Positions 25,640-38,535 of a stretch of DNA of 64,000 nucleotides are shown piece by piece. The stretch is from Priestia filamentosa. GTDB taxonomy: Bacteria > Bacillota > Bacilli > Bacillales > Bacillaceae_H. Location: assembly GCF_900177535.1 (NCBI RefSeq), contig NZ_FXAJ01000001.1, positions 186,001-250,000 on the forward strand, given 5' to 3'. Position 1 is the stretch's first letter; the number at the start of each line of letters is the position of its first letter. The position numbers and the translations under genes are program-made. The notes beneath the pieces are model-generated. The model did not search any database and was not told the DNA's origin. It was given only the letters and a program-made list of their open reading frames with translations.

Positions 25640-25945
25640 AACATATATAAAGCGACGAAGAGGATAAGTAATCTTAAGAGAGAATCTTTCACAGAGAGCC
25701 GGGGTAGCTGGAAGCCGGTAGATTTACTTAAGATGAACTCACCTCAGAGTGTTAGTCTGAAATAGTTAGAGTAGGGCTAACCGGGTGGTTGACACACAGA
25801 CACTCGTTATTAAAACGAATGCTTGAAAAAAGCATTCATGAGGCAGCGCAAATTTGCTGTAAATAAGGGTGGTACCGCGTAAAGTAAAGTCTTTTCGCCC
25901 CTTAAGCCTTGTAGGGAAGGCTTATATTGGGGATGAAAAGGCTTT
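25640..25945 (+). ncRNA. Leucine T-box riboswitch of ilv-leu
   Basis: Stem I shows GGGGTAGCTGGAAGCC-type loop sequence, then GAACTCACC with specifier CTC (Leu) at 25738-25740. The T-box AAGGGTGGTACCGCG lies at about 25865-25879, with TGGT at 25870-25873 able to pair with the uncharged tRNA acceptor end. The terminator formed by GTCTTTTCGCCCC and GGGGATGAAAAGGCTTTTTT ends near 25945. Uncharged tRNA-Leu should permit readthrough. Confidence 0.94.
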
Positions 25946-26000
25946 TTTATTTTATCTAAAACTTTAAAATTTAATTATTGTTTGGAAAGGATGGGGAAAA

Positions 26001-27719
26001 GTGGGAGCCGAAATGAGAATGCAAGAACCAGTAAGCTTAAAAGCAGAAATGACGGGTGCAGAGCTGCTTATTGAAGCCTTAAAAAAAGAAAATGTGGAAG
26101 TTCTTTTTGGATATCCTGGTGGTGCAGTACTTCCTCTATACGACAAACTTTACGATTCTGGTCTCTTTCATGTTTTAGCAAAACATGAACAAGGAGGAAT
26201 TCATGCGGCAGAAGGATATGCAAGAGTATCTGGAAAACCGGGAGTTGTAATTGCTACATCAGGACCTGGAGCAACAAATATTGTGACAGGGCTTGCGGAT
26301 GCGATGATTGATTCATTACCGCTCGTTGTTTTCACAGGGCAAGTTGCTTCAACTGTAATTGGATCGGATGCTTTCCAAGAAGCAGATGTGTTGGGAATTA
26401 CAATGCCAATTACAAAGTACAGCTATCAAGTGCGAGATCCAAAAGACTTTCCAAGAATTGTGAAAGAAGCTTTTCATATCGCGACAACAGGTCGACCAGG
26501 GCCAGTGCTCATTGACATTCCAAAAGACATGAATACAGCTATAGCTCGAATGGAAGAAGATGAACCACTTAATTTACCTGGCTACCAACCGACATATGAA
26601 CCAAATGCTTTTCAGGTAAGAAAGTTATTGGAAGCTATTGAATCAGCGAAAAAGCCTGTTATTTTGGCAGGTGCAGGAGTTTTACATGCGAAAGCAAATC
26701 AAGAATTGTTAGAATTTGCAGAAAAGTATGAATTGCCTGTAATTCATACGTTGCTTGGTTTAGGAGGTTTCCCGTTTGATCATAAGCTAAGTCTCGGCTG
26801 GGCTGGAATGCATGGGAACTATACAGCAAACATGGCAATCTATGAAAGTGACTTACTTATTAGCATTGGCGCACGATTTGATGATCGGGTAACAGGAAAC
26901 TTAAATCATTTCGCTCCAAATGCAACTGTAGCTCATATTGATATTGATCCAGCTGAAATTGGTAAAAATGTGCCAACGAAAATTCCAATTGTTGGCGATG
27001 CTAGAGCTGTTCTACAAGAACTGCTTGCACAGCAGGGGAAAAAAGGCGATTACACAGAATGGTTTGCCTGTTTGAGGGAACGACAAGTTGAGAACCCACT
27101 TTGGTACGAAGAAAGTAAAGATGCTCTAAAACCACAAAAAGTAATTGAAATGGTTCATGAAATAACGAATGGCGATGCTATTGTTACAACAGATGTTGGT
27201 CAGCATCAGATGTGGGCAGCGCAGTTTTATCCATTTAAGAAACCAAATCGTCTTGTAACTTCAGGTGGTCTTGGAACGATGGGCTTTGGATTACCAGCAG
27301 CAATTGGCGCACAGCTTGCAGAAAAAGATACAACGGTTGTTGCTTTTCTGGGTGATGGTGGTTTTCAAATGACGCTACAGGAACTTGGTGTAATTCGTGA
27401 ATTAAACCTTCCTGTAAAAGTTATTATTTTAAACAACAAATCACTAGGAATGGTAAGACAATGGCAGGAAATCTTTTATGAAGAAAGATATTCGCACTCG
27501 CTTATTCCGAATCAGCCAAACATTGTAAAACTTGCTGAAGCTTATGACATTAAAGGGTATGAAGCATCAACAGAAGAAGAAGTGACAAAAGTATTGCAAG
27601 AAGCTTTTTCGCACAATGAACCAGCTGTATTAAACATTCATATTGCTCCTGGTGAGAATGTTTACCCAATGGTAGCGCCTGGAAAAGGACTTCATGAAAT
27701 GGTAGGTGTAAAACCATGA
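26001..27719 (+). CDS. ilvB: Acetolactate synthase large subunit
   Basis: Thiamine diphosphate enzyme for the first common step of branched-chain synthesis (acetolactate or acetohydroxybutyrate). The 572-residue protein has the catalytic Glu region [22 protein letters not shown]-domain [17 protein letters not shown] and the ThDP/Mg motif [19 protein letters not shown]. It starts at GTG 26001 after GGATGGGG; ATG 26013 after GTGGGAG is an alternative. It overlaps ilvH by 4 bases. Confidence 0.96.
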   Translation: MGAEMRMQEPVSLKAEMTGAELLIEALKKENVEVLFGYPGGAVLPLYDKLYDSGLFHVLAKHEQGGIHAAEGYARVSGKPGVVIATSGPGATNIVTGLADAMIDSLPLVVFTGQVASTVIGSDAFQEADVLGITMPITKYSYQVRDPKDFPRIVKEAFHIATTGRPGPVLIDIPKDMNTAIARMEEDEPLNLPGYQPTYEPNAFQVRKLLEAIESAKKPVILAGAGVLHAKANQELLEFAEKYELPVIHTLLGLGGFPFDHKLSLGWAGMHGNYTANMAIYESDLLISIGARFDDRVTGNLNHFAPNATVAHIDIDPAEIGKNVPTKIPIVGDARAVLQELLAQQGKKGDYTEWFACLRERQVENPLWYEESKDALKPQKVIEMVHEITNGDAIVTTDVGQHQMWAAQFYPFKKPNRLVTSGGLGTMGFGLPAAIGAQLAEKDTTVVAFLGDGGFQMTLQELGVIRELNLPVKVIILNNKSLGMVRQWQEIFYEERYSHSLIPNQPNIVKLAEAYDIKGYEASTEEEVTKVLQEAFSHNEPAVLNIHIAPGENVYPMVAPGKGLHEMVGVKP

Positions 27720-28234
27720 AAAGAATCATTACAACAACTGTATTAAACAGAGCTGGTGTACTAAATCGTATTACTGGGTTGTTTACAAAAAGAAATTTTA
27801 ATATTGAAAGTATTTCTGTTGGTCATACTGAAACAAGTGACATTTCACGGATGACATTTGTTGTTCATGTTGAAGATGATAAAGCAGCAGAACAAGTAAC
27901 AAAGCAGCTGCACAAACAAATTGATGTACTAAAAGTACATGACATTACAAATCAAGCTGCTGTTGCAAGAGAGCTTGCTCTCATTAAAGTAACATCTCCA
28001 GTAGCAATGCGAAATGAGATGTATGCTTTAATTGAACCTTTCAGGGCCACGATTATTGATGTGAGCCGTGATAGTGTCATTATTCAAGCAACAGGAACAT
28101 CTGAAAAAATCGAAGCGATTATTGATCTCTTAAAGCCATATGGCGTAAAAGAAGTAACAAGAACAGGGACAATCGCCTTAAAACGAGGAACACAAAAAAC
28201 TTCTTCGTCAGAAAAAGTTACATCAATCTTGTAA
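27716..28234 (+). CDS. ilvH: Acetolactate synthase small regulatory subunit
   Basis: ACT-domain regulatory subunit giving valine feedback. The 172-residue protein starts [21 protein letters not shown] and has [20 protein letters not shown], both typical ACT segments, followed by the C-terminal activation domain ([20 protein letters not shown]). The ATGA overlap with ilvB suggests coupled translation. Confidence 0.95.
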   Translation: MKRIITTTVLNRAGVLNRITGLFTKRNFNIESISVGHTETSDISRMTFVVHVEDDKAAEQVTKQLHKQIDVLKVHDITNQAAVARELALIKVTSPVAMRNEMYALIEPFRATIIDVSRDSVIIQATGTSEKIEAIIDLLKPYGVKEVTRTGTIALKRGTQKTSSSEKVTSIL

Positions 28235-28292
28235 TGTATAAATCTATTAATGATTAATATACAAAATATAAAAATTAGAGGAGAGATTTTAA

Positions 28293-30852
<2,560 letters not shown>

Positions 30853-30874
30853 GAACAGGAAGGGAGGAACTGCC

Positions 30875-31960
30875 GTGAAAAAGACAATCGCTGTTTTGCA
30901 AGGAGACGGTGTTGGAAAAGAAGTAACAGCAGGAGCAGTAAATGTATTAAAGGTGATTGCTGATCGGTTTGATCATGAGTTTCACTTTGAATACGGTCTA
31001 ATCGGAGGGGAAGCTATTGATCAACAAGGTGTTCCACTTCCAGATGAGACAATTACTCTTTGTAAAAACTCTGATGCCATTTTGCTAGGGGCAGTTGGGG
31101 GCGAAAAGTGGAACAGTATTCCACGCCATCTTCGTCCTGAACAAGGGTTGTTAAAAATTAGAAAAGAGCTTGATGTTTATGCAAATCTTCGTCCTGTGAC
31201 AGTTCAAGGAGCTCTAGCAGATAGCTCACCATTGAAGCGTGAGTATGTAGAAGGCGTAGATTGCATGATTGTAAGAGAGCTAACAGGTGGCTTATACTTC
31301 GGCCGCCCGAGTGAAAGAGTTGAGCGAGATGGAGAAGAAGCAGTAGTTGACACGCTCTTTTATAAACGTAGCGAAATTGAGCGTATTTTACGCAGTGCTT
31401 TTGAAATGGCCCAAAAGAGAAATGGTCGTGTAACATCAGTGGATAAAGCAAACGTGCTTGAATCAAGTCGTTTGTGGAGAGAAGTTGCAGAAGAGGTCGC
31501 AAAAGATTATGAAGACGTAAAGCTTGAACATATGCTTGTTGATGCAGCAGCAATGCAGCTTATTCGTAATCCAAAATATTTTGATGTTCTTGTAACAGAA
31601 AATCTATTTGGCGACATCTTGAGTGATGAAGCTTCAATGCTTGCTGGTTCGCTAGGGATGTTACCATCAGCCAGTCTTTCGAGTGATGGAGCTTCAATTT
31701 ATGAACCTGTCCATGGTTCAGCTCCTGATATCGCAGGTCAAAATAAAGCAAATCCGATTGCGGCTATTTTATCTGCAGCAATGCTTCTTCGTCATTCATT
31801 TGATCTTCATCAAGAAGCAGACAAAATTGAAGATGCTGTTGAGCGCGTGTTAGCACAAGGCTATCGAACACCTGATATTGCAGATGGTGAAGAAAGTGTC
31901 TCAACGGACAAAATGGTCGATGTCATTATTGAGGCAATTCAAGCCCCAGTAGCAAATTAA
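30875..31960 (+). CDS. leuB: 3-isopropylmalate dehydrogenase
   Basis: NAD-dependent oxidative decarboxylase, 361 residues. Motifs are [36 protein letters not shown] and the metal/NAD region [19 protein letters not shown] with [33 protein letters not shown] precedes the GTG start. A strong hairpin separates it from leuC. Confidence 0.96.
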   Translation: MKKTIAVLQGDGVGKEVTAGAVNVLKVIADRFDHEFHFEYGLIGGEAIDQQGVPLPDETITLCKNSDAILLGAVGGEKWNSIPRHLRPEQGLLKIRKELDVYANLRPVTVQGALADSSPLKREYVEGVDCMIVRELTGGLYFGRPSERVERDGEEAVVDTLFYKRSEIERILRSAFEMAQKRNGRVTSVDKANVLESSRLWREVAEEVAKDYEDVKLEHMLVDAAAMQLIRNPKYFDVLVTENLFGDILSDEASMLAGSLGMLPSASLSSDGASIYEPVHGSAPDIAGQNKANPIAAILSAAMLLRHSFDLHQEADKIEDAVERVLAQGYRTPDIADGEESVSTDKMVDVIIEAIQAPVAN

Positions 31961-31977
31961 AAAGAATAATCTTTTAT

Positions 31978-32013
31978 AAAACGTTTCCTACCATTATAGT
32001 AGGAAACGTTTTT
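31978..32013 (+). terminator. Terminator-like hairpin between leuB and leuC
   Basis: Perfect 14-bp stem AAAACGTTTCCTAC/GTAGGAAACGTTTT with a 7-base loop, ending in TTTTT before C. It lies inside the leucine operon, 28 bases before the leuC start. It could be a partial terminator or an mRNA end stabilised after processing. Confidence 0.85.
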
Positions 32014-32040
32014 CAAAAAGATGTTAAGGAGATGAAAATT

Positions 32041-33456
32041 ATGACACCACAAACGATTATTGATAAAGTTTGGAATAACCATGTTGTACATCAAGAGGGA
32101 AACAATCCAGCTCTTCTTTATATCGATCTACATTTAATCCACGAAGTTACTTCCCCGCAAGCTTTTGAAGGATTAAGATTAACAGGACGCAAGGTGCGTC
32201 GCCCTGAGCGAACATTTGCCACAATGGATCATAATGTCCCAACTGTCAATCGTTTCAACATTACAGATGAAATTGCGAAAAAGCAAATTGATACGCTAGC
32301 TTCTAACTGTAAAGAGTTCGGTATTCGTCTTGCAGATTTGAAAAGTAAAGATCAAGGGATTGTCCATGTCATTGGTCCAGAGCTTGGCTTAACACAGCCA
32401 GGTAAAACGATTGTATGTGGAGATAGTCATACATCAACACATGGAGCATTTGGAGCTCTTGCCTTTGGTATTGGAACTAGTGAAGTTGAGCACGTTTTAG
32501 CAACCCAATCTTTATGGCAAAAGAAACCTAAAACACTTAATGTCCATGTAAAAGGACCAAAACCAGCAGCTGTATCTGCAAAAGATATTATTTTAGCTAT
32601 TATTCAAAAATACGGCGTTCGTTTTGGGACAGGTTACATCATTGAATTCACTGGTGAAGCAATTAAGGAGCTTTCAATGGAAGAGCGTATGACAATCTGC
32701 AATATGTCCATTGAAGCTGGAGCAAAAGCAGGTTTAATTAGTCCTGATGAAACAACAGTTGAATATCTTCGTGGGCGCCCATATTGTCCAGAAGGCGAAG
32801 AATTTGAAAAGGTAGCCAAAGAGTGGCTTTCATTAGCTTCTGATGAAGGAGCAGTCTATGATGACACAATTGAGCTTGATGCACCAAGCCTTGAACCTGT
32901 TGTAACATGGGGCACAAACCCAGCAATGAGCTCGTTTGTAACAGGCAAAGTACCGAAGCTTGAAGAGGTTGCAAATGAAAATGAACGTGAAAATTTAAGA
33001 AGAGCTCTTGAATATATGGGGTTAACACCAGGTATGCCAATTACAGATATTCCAGTTCAGCACGTTTTCATCGGCTCCTGTACGAACTCTCGCTTGTCAG
33101 ATCTAAGACAGGCTGCAAACCTTATTAAAGGAAAGAAAGTATCTGATCAGGTTACGGCAATCGTTGTTCCTGGTTCGCAAAAAGTAAAGGAAGCAGCAGA
33201 ACAAGAAGGATTAGACCAGGTTTTTAAAGAGGCAGGTTTTGAATGGAGAGAGTCAGGCTGCAGCATGTGCTTAGGCATGAATCCAGACCTTGTTCCAGAA
33301 GGAGAGCACTGTGCTTCAACATCAAATCGTAACTTTGAAGGTCGTCAAGGTAAGAACGCAAGAACACACTTAGTCAGCCCTGAAATGGCAGCTGCCGCAG
33401 CTCTTCATGGTCGTTTTGTTGACGTGAGAAATCTAAGAGAAGAAGCATTAGTATAA
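32041..33456 (+). CDS. leuC: 3-isopropylmalate dehydratase large subunit
   Basis: Aconitase-family subunit with the [4Fe-4S] cluster. The 471-residue protein has [19 protein letters not shown], the cysteine motifs FIGSCTNSR and [13 protein letters not shown], and [12 protein letters not shown]. The AAGGAG at 32027-32032 favours ATG 32041 over the in-frame ATG at 32032. Confidence 0.96.
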   Translation: MTPQTIIDKVWNNHVVHQEGNNPALLYIDLHLIHEVTSPQAFEGLRLTGRKVRRPERTFATMDHNVPTVNRFNITDEIAKKQIDTLASNCKEFGIRLADLKSKDQGIVHVIGPELGLTQPGKTIVCGDSHTSTHGAFGALAFGIGTSEVEHVLATQSLWQKKPKTLNVHVKGPKPAAVSAKDIILAIIQKYGVRFGTGYIIEFTGEAIKELSMEERMTICNMSIEAGAKAGLISPDETTVEYLRGRPYCPEGEEFEKVAKEWLSLASDEGAVYDDTIELDAPSLEPVVTWGTNPAMSSFVTGKVPKLEEVANENERENLRRALEYMGLTPGMPITDIPVQHVFIGSCTNSRLSDLRQAANLIKGKKVSDQVTAIVVPGSQKVKEAAEQEGLDQVFKEAGFEWRESGCSMCLGMNPDLVPEGEHCASTSNRNFEGRQGKNARTHLVSPEMAAAAALHGRFVDVRNLREEALV

Positions 33457-33469
33457 GGAGGAGAAAACG

Positions 33470-34051
33470 ATGAACCCATTTACAACACATGAAGGAAAAG
33501 TAGCTGGTCTTAATCGAGCAAACGTTGATACAGATCAAATTATTCCTAAACAATTTTTAAAACGTATTGAACGCAGTGGTTTTGGACAATTTGCTTTCTT
33601 TGACTGGCGTTACAACCGAGATGGTTCTTTAAATCCAGACTTTGAGCTTAACCAGCCGCAAAATGAAGGAACAAGCATTTTAGTTTCTCATGAAAATTTT
33701 GGCTGCGGATCTTCCCGTGAGCACGCACCATGGGCCCTTCTTGATTATGGATACAAAGTAGTCGTAGCCCCGTCTTTTGCTGATATCTTCTATCAAAACT
33801 GTTTGAAAAACGGTATTGTACCAATTCCACTTACAGTAGAAGAAACAGAGTATTTACTCGAGGAATCTAAAAATGCGGACTATACATGCACAGTTGATTT
33901 AGAACAGCAAACAATCTACGATAATAAAGGGTTTAAAGCAGCGTTTGACATTGACTCTCATTGGAAGAAGATGTTGATTAACGGTTGGGATGAGATTGAC
34001 CATACGCTTTTACTTGAAGAGAAAATTTTAGCTTTTGAAGAACGCCGTTAA
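33470..34051 (+). CDS. leuD: 3-isopropylmalate dehydratase small subunit
   Basis: Swivelling domain partner of LeuC, 193 residues. Typical sequence is GLNRANVDTDQIIPKQFLKR and the substrate loop NFGCGSSREHAPWALLDYG. AAGGAGGAG precedes the ATG, 14 bases after leuC. Last gene of the ilv-leu operon; no clear terminator follows. Confidence 0.96.
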   Translation: MNPFTTHEGKVAGLNRANVDTDQIIPKQFLKRIERSGFGQFAFFDWRYNRDGSLNPDFELNQPQNEGTSILVSHENFGCGSSREHAPWALLDYGYKVVVAPSFADIFYQNCLKNGIVPIPLTVEETEYLLEESKNADYTCTVDLEQQTIYDNKGFKAAFDIDSHWKKMLINGWDEIDHTLLLEEKILAFEERR

Positions 34052-34145
34052 ACAGCTTTCATTTGTTCTTTTTATTGTTCCTTGCTACACTGTTACATAA
34101 AGTAACGCTTTCTACTGTAAAATAAAAAGTAGAACTAGCTTAAAT

Positions 34146-34173
34146 GAAGTGATAAGCAACTGCTTATCACTTC
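34146..34173. repeat. Perfect inverted repeat between leuD and the TPR gene
   Basis: GAAGTGATAAGCA and TGCTTATCACTTC are separated by only AC. No T run follows on either strand, so it is not a standard terminator. It could be an operator or an RNA processing hairpin. Confidence 0.8.
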
Positions 34174-34217
34174 TATGTAACGGAATAAATTTTATAAAGC
34201 GAGGAATGGATATATCC

Positions 34218-35210
34218 ATGAAATCACCTGATGAAGACAAAATGATTTTGTTTCCTAATTTAACAGAGCGATTAATTGAAAAAGCTACTTCTTTAATGAA
34301 GGAAGAAGATTTTCAAGCTGCGCTATCGCTTTTCTTGCAAGGATTAGAACTTGAAGAAGAGAATGAGCAAATGCAATATGGTGCAGTCGTATGCTTTTTT
34401 GAAATGGGGAACTTAACGGAAGCTAAGTCATATTGTAAGAAGCTTCTTCATGGAGCTACGGACAATTATTATGAAGTTTTACAGATTTATTTAACAATCC
34501 TTGTTCAACAAAGTGATTATGCAGAAGCTTTTTCTTTTGTTGAAGCTCTTTTACAAGAACAGGATGTTCCTACCCCATATGCCCAACACTTCAAACATTT
34601 AATGTCGTTTTGTGAGGCTCAAATGAACGGCGCAGAGACAACGACAAATACTGCACAATCTGAAGTTTTCCCAAACCTTTCATTATATAAGGAAGAAAAA
34701 CAACTTTTGCTTCTTCAAGAGATCAAGGGAATGAATCTTGCCTACTTTGAAAAAGAGCTTAATGAAGCTTTAATACACAGCAGCGTTCATCCATATGTGA
34801 AAAGTGCTTTGTTAAATGAAATTGTGAATCAAAAGGTTCAAGGAAAGTGGAAGGTACAAAAGTTTTCACATCAAAATACATATGTTACACAAGATTTAGA
34901 AAACTTGCTCTGTCACCCTTTTATTGGGGAAGTAGAAAAAAGACTGGAAGACGAACTTTTTCACCATAATCCGACATTGTATCAAATGGTTACAGATGTC
35001 TGGAAACGATATCTTTTTGTGGTTTTTCCGTTTATTCCGACAGAAAAAGAAGATCTCTGGGCATGTGGCCTTCATTTGCTGCTTCTAGAGATTGGAAACG
35101 TTGAAACCGCAAAAGAAGAAGTAATGGAGCTTTATAATGTAAATGAACTAGACTTAAAAAAGATTATGAATCATTTGAAAGAAGTGGAAACCTACACAAC
35201 GATAGAATAA
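34218..35210 (+). CDS. ysoA: Tetratricopeptide-repeat protein (YsoA-like)
   Basis: About 330 residues with N-terminal helical repeats of TPR type (FQAALSLFLQGLELEEENEQ, then GNLTEAKSYCKKLL and SDYAEAFSFVEALL) followed by an alpha-helical region with no known motif. Function unknown. It sits between leuD and tig as ysoA does in B. subtilis. The ribosome site GCGAGG at about 34199-34204 suits ATG 34218; ATG 34206 is too close and the TTG at 34149 lies in the inverted repeat. Confidence 0.78.
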   Translation: MKSPDEDKMILFPNLTERLIEKATSLMKEEDFQAALSLFLQGLELEEENEQMQYGAVVCFFEMGNLTEAKSYCKKLLHGATDNYYEVLQIYLTILVQQSDYAEAFSFVEALLQEQDVPTPYAQHFKHLMSFCEAQMNGAETTTNTAQSEVFPNLSLYKEEKQLLLLQEIKGMNLAYFEKELNEALIHSSVHPYVKSALLNEIVNQKVQGKWKVQKFSHQNTYVTQDLENLLCHPFIGEVEKRLEDELFHHNPTLYQMVTDVWKRYLFVVFPFIPTEKEDLWACGLHLLLLEIGNVETAKEEVMELYNVNELDLKKIMNHLKEVETYTTIE

Positions 35211-35212
35211 TG

Positions 35213-35240
35213 TTGAAACCATAATATCCTATGGTATAAT
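35213..35240 (+). promoter_or_regulatory. Sigma-A promoter of tig
   Basis: TTGAAA, 16 bases, perfect TATAAT. ACCATA/TATGGT form an inverted repeat across the spacer. The resulting leader is about 150 bases and contains the hairpins TCCTAC/GTAGGA (35296-35317) and TAGACAGT/ACTGTCTA (35325-35356). Confidence 0.75.
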
Positions 35241-35395
35241 ATAGTGGTCGTAAAGTGTACATCTATTTAACGTATAGATTTAAACTTTTGAAAGTTCCTA
35301 CCATACACTCTGTAGGATATTCGCTAGACAGTGAGGAATAGACAGCCTACTGTCTACTTTAATGAAATGAAAATAAGCTTTGGAGGGAAACATAC

Positions 35396-36685
35396 ATGTC
35401 TGCAAAATGGGAAAAACAAGAAGGAAATCAAGGAGTTTTAACTGTTGAAGTTGAAGCTGACCAATTCAATGCTGCACTTGATAAAGCATTCCAAAAAGTT
35501 GTGAAACAGGTAAACATTCCTGGATTCCGTAAAGGAAAAGTACCTCGTAGTCTTTTCGAACAACGCTTTGGTGTTGAATCTCTTTATCAAGATGCTTTAG
35601 ATATTATTTTACCAGAAGCATACGGAAGCGCGATCGAAGAAGCAGGAATTGAGCCTGTAGACCGTCCAGAAATCGATGTTGACCAAATTGGTAAAGGTCA
35701 AGCACTAGTCTTTAAAGCGAACGTAACTGTAAAACCAGAAGTGAAACTTGGAGACTACAAAGGTCTTGAAGTAGAAAAAGTAGATACAGAAGTTACTGAT
35801 GAAGATGTAGACGCTGAAATCAAAACTCTTCAAGAACGTCAAGCTGAGCTTGTAGTGAAAGAAGAAGGAAAAGTTGAAGAAGGCGATACAGCTGTTATCG
35901 ATTTCGAAGGTTTCGTTAATGACGAAGCATTTGAAGGTGGAAAAGGTGAAAACTATTCACTTGAAATCGGTTCTGGTTCATTCATCCCTGGCTTTGAAGA
36001 GCAATTAGTTGGTCTTGAAGCTGGAGCAGAAAAAGACGTTAAAGTAACGTTCCCAGAAGAGTACCATGCTGAAGATTTAGCTGGTAAAGAAGCAACTTTC
36101 AAAGTGAAAGTTCACGAAATCAAAGCAAAAGAACTTCCAGAGCTTGATGATGAGTTCGCTAAAGATGTTGATGAAGAAGTTGAATCACTTCAACAACTTA
36201 AAGACAAAACAAAAGAAAATCTTGCTGAGCAAAAGAAAAACGAAGCAGAAGCAACTGTTCGTGATACATTAGTAGAAAAAGCTGCAGACAATGCAGAAGT
36301 TGACATTCCAGAAGCAATGTTCGAAACAGAACTTGGTCGCATGATGCAAGAATTCGAACAACGTCTTCAAATGCAAGGTTTAAACCTTGACCTTTACTAC
36401 CAATTCTCTGGTCAAGATGAACAAGCTCTTCGTGAGCAAATGAAAGCTGATGCTGAAAAACGCGTAAAAATGAACTTAACATTAGAAGCAATCGCAAAAG
36501 CTGAAAACCTTGAAGTATCAGACGAAGAAGTAGAAAAAGAAATCAACACAATGGCTGAAAGCTACAACATGCCTGCTGAAAACATCAAAAACATGCTTGG
36601 TGGATCAACTGAAGGTTTAAAACAAGATCTTCAAATCCGCAAAGCGATCGATTTCCTTGTAGAAAACAGCAAAACTGTTGCATAA
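35396..36685 (+). CDS. tig: Trigger factor
   Basis: Ribosome-bound chaperone and peptidyl-prolyl isomerase. The 429-residue protein has the ribosome-binding signature [17 protein letters not shown] at about 41-57, the FKBP-like domain about 150-245 ([38 protein letters not shown]) and a helical C-terminal chaperone domain. TTTGGAGGGAAACATAC precedes the ATG. Confidence 0.97.
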   Translation: MSAKWEKQEGNQGVLTVEVEADQFNAALDKAFQKVVKQVNIPGFRKGKVPRSLFEQRFGVESLYQDALDIILPEAYGSAIEEAGIEPVDRPEIDVDQIGKGQALVFKANVTVKPEVKLGDYKGLEVEKVDTEVTDEDVDAEIKTLQERQAELVVKEEGKVEEGDTAVIDFEGFVNDEAFEGGKGENYSLEIGSGSFIPGFEEQLVGLEAGAEKDVKVTFPEEYHAEDLAGKEATFKVKVHEIKAKELPELDDEFAKDVDEEVESLQQLKDKTKENLAEQKKNEAEATVRDTLVEKAADNAEVDIPEAMFETELGRMMQEFEQRLQMQGLNLDLYYQFSGQDEQALREQMKADAEKRVKMNLTLEAIAKAENLEVSDEEVEKEINTMAESYNMPAENIKNMLGGSTEGLKQDLQIRKAIDFLVENSKTVA

Positions 36686-36698
36686 TAAAAAGTAAGTA

Positions 36699-36731
36699 AA
36701 AGCAAGGCACGATTTTCTCGTGCCTTGCTTT
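36699..36731 (+). terminator. Terminator of tig
   Basis: AAGCAAGGCACGA pairs with TCGTGCCTTGCTT, and a short T/A-rich run follows. From 36735 to 37104 there is no gene; TTCAAA-16-TAAAAT near 36880-36907 is a possible clpX promoter, and CACACGTGTG near 37021 is a palindrome of unknown meaning. Confidence 0.8.
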
Positions 36732-37104
36732 ATAAAAATAAAGACCCTTTTAAAGAACTTTTAGCAATAAGAAGGAATCCATACGCATATCATAACGTTA
36801 ACAAAATTATCAACATGCTACATATCAGAGGTCTGATTAGGAAAGTCTAATAATTACTTACATAACGAGTGTTTTTGTATTCAAACTGCAGAGTTTTGTG
36901 GTAAAATGCAGTAAAAACTCTCACTAGCAGCAAAAGTTGTCTTTTAGTCAGCTAAGAAATGGGTTTATCCTTCTGTTTTGTTCTTTTAGGCTTCTTAAAA
37001 CTTATTTCTCGCATTTTACTCACACGTGTGTTACAGTGCGTACATAGCGCAGAAGGCTCGGAAGCTGGAAGGTGTGTTTATTAAACAATATAAGGGGTGA
37101 CACG

Positions 37105-38370
37105 ATGTTTAAGTTTAACGAAGAAAAGGGACAACTAAAATGCTCTTTCTGTGGTAAAACACAAGACCAAGTTCGTAAGCTTGTTGCAGGTCCTGGAGTT
37201 TACATTTGTGACGAATGTATTGAACTTTGTACTGAAATCGTGGAAGAAGAGCTAGGCACGGAAGAAGAAGTAGAGTTCAAAGATGTTCCAAAACCGAAAG
37301 AGATTTGCGATATTTTAGACGAATATGTAATCGGCCAAGATGCTGCGAAACGCTCTTTATCTGTAGCCGTTTACAATCACTATAAACGAGTAAATTCAAA
37401 TAGCAAGATTGATGACATTGAACTTGCTAAAAGTAATATTGCAATGATTGGACCAACAGGAAGTGGTAAAACACTTCTAGCACAAACGCTTGCTCGTATT
37501 TTAAATGTTCCATTTGCAATTGCTGACGCAACATCATTAACAGAAGCTGGATATGTAGGGGAAGATGTAGAAAATATCTTACTAAAACTTATCCAAGCAG
37601 CTGACTATGACGTTGAGCGTGCTGAAAAAGGAATCATCTATATTGATGAGATTGATAAAGTAGCTCGTAAATCAGAAAATCCGTCAATTACACGTGACGT
37701 ATCTGGTGAAGGTGTACAACAAGCCCTTCTTAAAATCTTAGAAGGCACAGTTGCGAGCGTTCCACCACAAGGTGGCCGTAAGCATCCGCATCAAGAGTTC
37801 ATTCAAATTGATACAACAAATATTCTTTTCATCTGTGGTGGTGCATTTGACGGAATTGAACCAATTATTAAACGCCGTTTAGGCAAGAAAGTTATTGGAT
37901 TCGGTTCTGAAGCGAAAAAACCTGAAGCAGAACAAAAAGATCTTCTAACAAGCGTGTTGCCAGAAGATTTACTGAAATTTGGATTAATTCCAGAATTCAT
38001 CGGTCGTCTTCCGGTTATTGCAAGTCTTGAACAACTTGATGAAGGCGCACTCGTTGAAATTTTAACAAAGCCAAAAAATGCTCTTGTGAAGCAGTATCAA
38101 AAAATGCTTGAACTTGATCATGTTAACCTTGAGTTCGAAGATGAAGCATTGAAAGAAATTGCTCGTAAAGCAATTGAACGTAAAACAGGTGCTCGTGGAC
38201 TTCGTTCGATTATTGAAGGCTTAATGCTTGATGTGATGTTTGACCTTCCTTCACGTGAAGACATTGATAAATGTGTCATTACAGGTGAAGCTGTTCGTGA
38301 AGAAGGTGAACCAAAACTTGTTTTAAAGGATGGTTCAACAGTTCAAAAAGGTAGCAAAACATCAGCTTAA
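37105..38370 (+). CDS. clpX: ATP-dependent Clp protease ATP-binding subunit ClpX
   Basis: AAA+ unfoldase that feeds ClpP. The 421-residue protein has an N-terminal zinc-binding domain ([11 protein letters not shown] and CDECIELC), Walker [16 protein letters not shown], Walker [12 protein letters not shown], the pore loop [11 protein letters not shown] and the ClpP-contact loop region with IGF (VIGFGSEAK). The ATG at 37105 follows AAGGGGTGA; the TTG-type start at 37072 would add 11 non-conserved residues. Confidence 0.97.
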   Translation: MFKFNEEKGQLKCSFCGKTQDQVRKLVAGPGVYICDECIELCTEIVEEELGTEEEVEFKDVPKPKEICDILDEYVIGQDAAKRSLSVAVYNHYKRVNSNSKIDDIELAKSNIAMIGPTGSGKTLLAQTLARILNVPFAIADATSLTEAGYVGEDVENILLKLIQAADYDVERAEKGIIYIDEIDKVARKSENPSITRDVSGEGVQQALLKILEGTVASVPPQGGRKHPHQEFIQIDTTNILFICGGAFDGIEPIIKRRLGKKVIGFGSEAKKPEAEQKDLLTSVLPEDLLKFGLIPEFIGRLPVIASLEQLDEGALVEILTKPKNALVKQYQKMLELDHVNLEFEDEALKEIARKAIERKTGARGLRSIIEGLMLDVMFDLPSREDIDKCVITGEAVREEGEPKLVLKDGSTVQKGSKTSA

Positions 38371-38416
38371 TAAAGAGAAGAAAGCTTTTTAGCTTACTTT
38401 TTTGTTATAAAACGAA

Positions 38417-38458
38417 GAAGAGGAATTCCAACTCATTTGGAATTCCTCTTCTTTTTTT
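38417..38458 (+). terminator. Terminator of clpX
   Basis: Fifteen-base-pair stem AGAAGAGGAATTCCA/TGGAATTCCTCTTCT with TTTTTTT after it. A smaller hairpin AAGCT/AGCTT with T run precedes it at about 38383-38404. Confidence 0.93.
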
Positions 38459-38469
38459 CAATTTAAACG

Positions 38470-38499
38470 GTTTATTCCAACTTTGACAAGGAGATACTA
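38470..38499 (+). promoter_or_regulatory. Candidate sigma-F promoter of lonB
   Basis: GTTTA, 15 bases, GGAGATACTA agrees with the forespore sigma-F/sigma-G-type consensus (GyATA or GTwTA, then GGnnAnAnTr). lonB is a forespore gene in B. subtilis. Confidence 0.65.
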
Positions 38500-38535
38500 G
38501 CATGTAAACTTACAAAACATGCAGGAGGTCACTTT

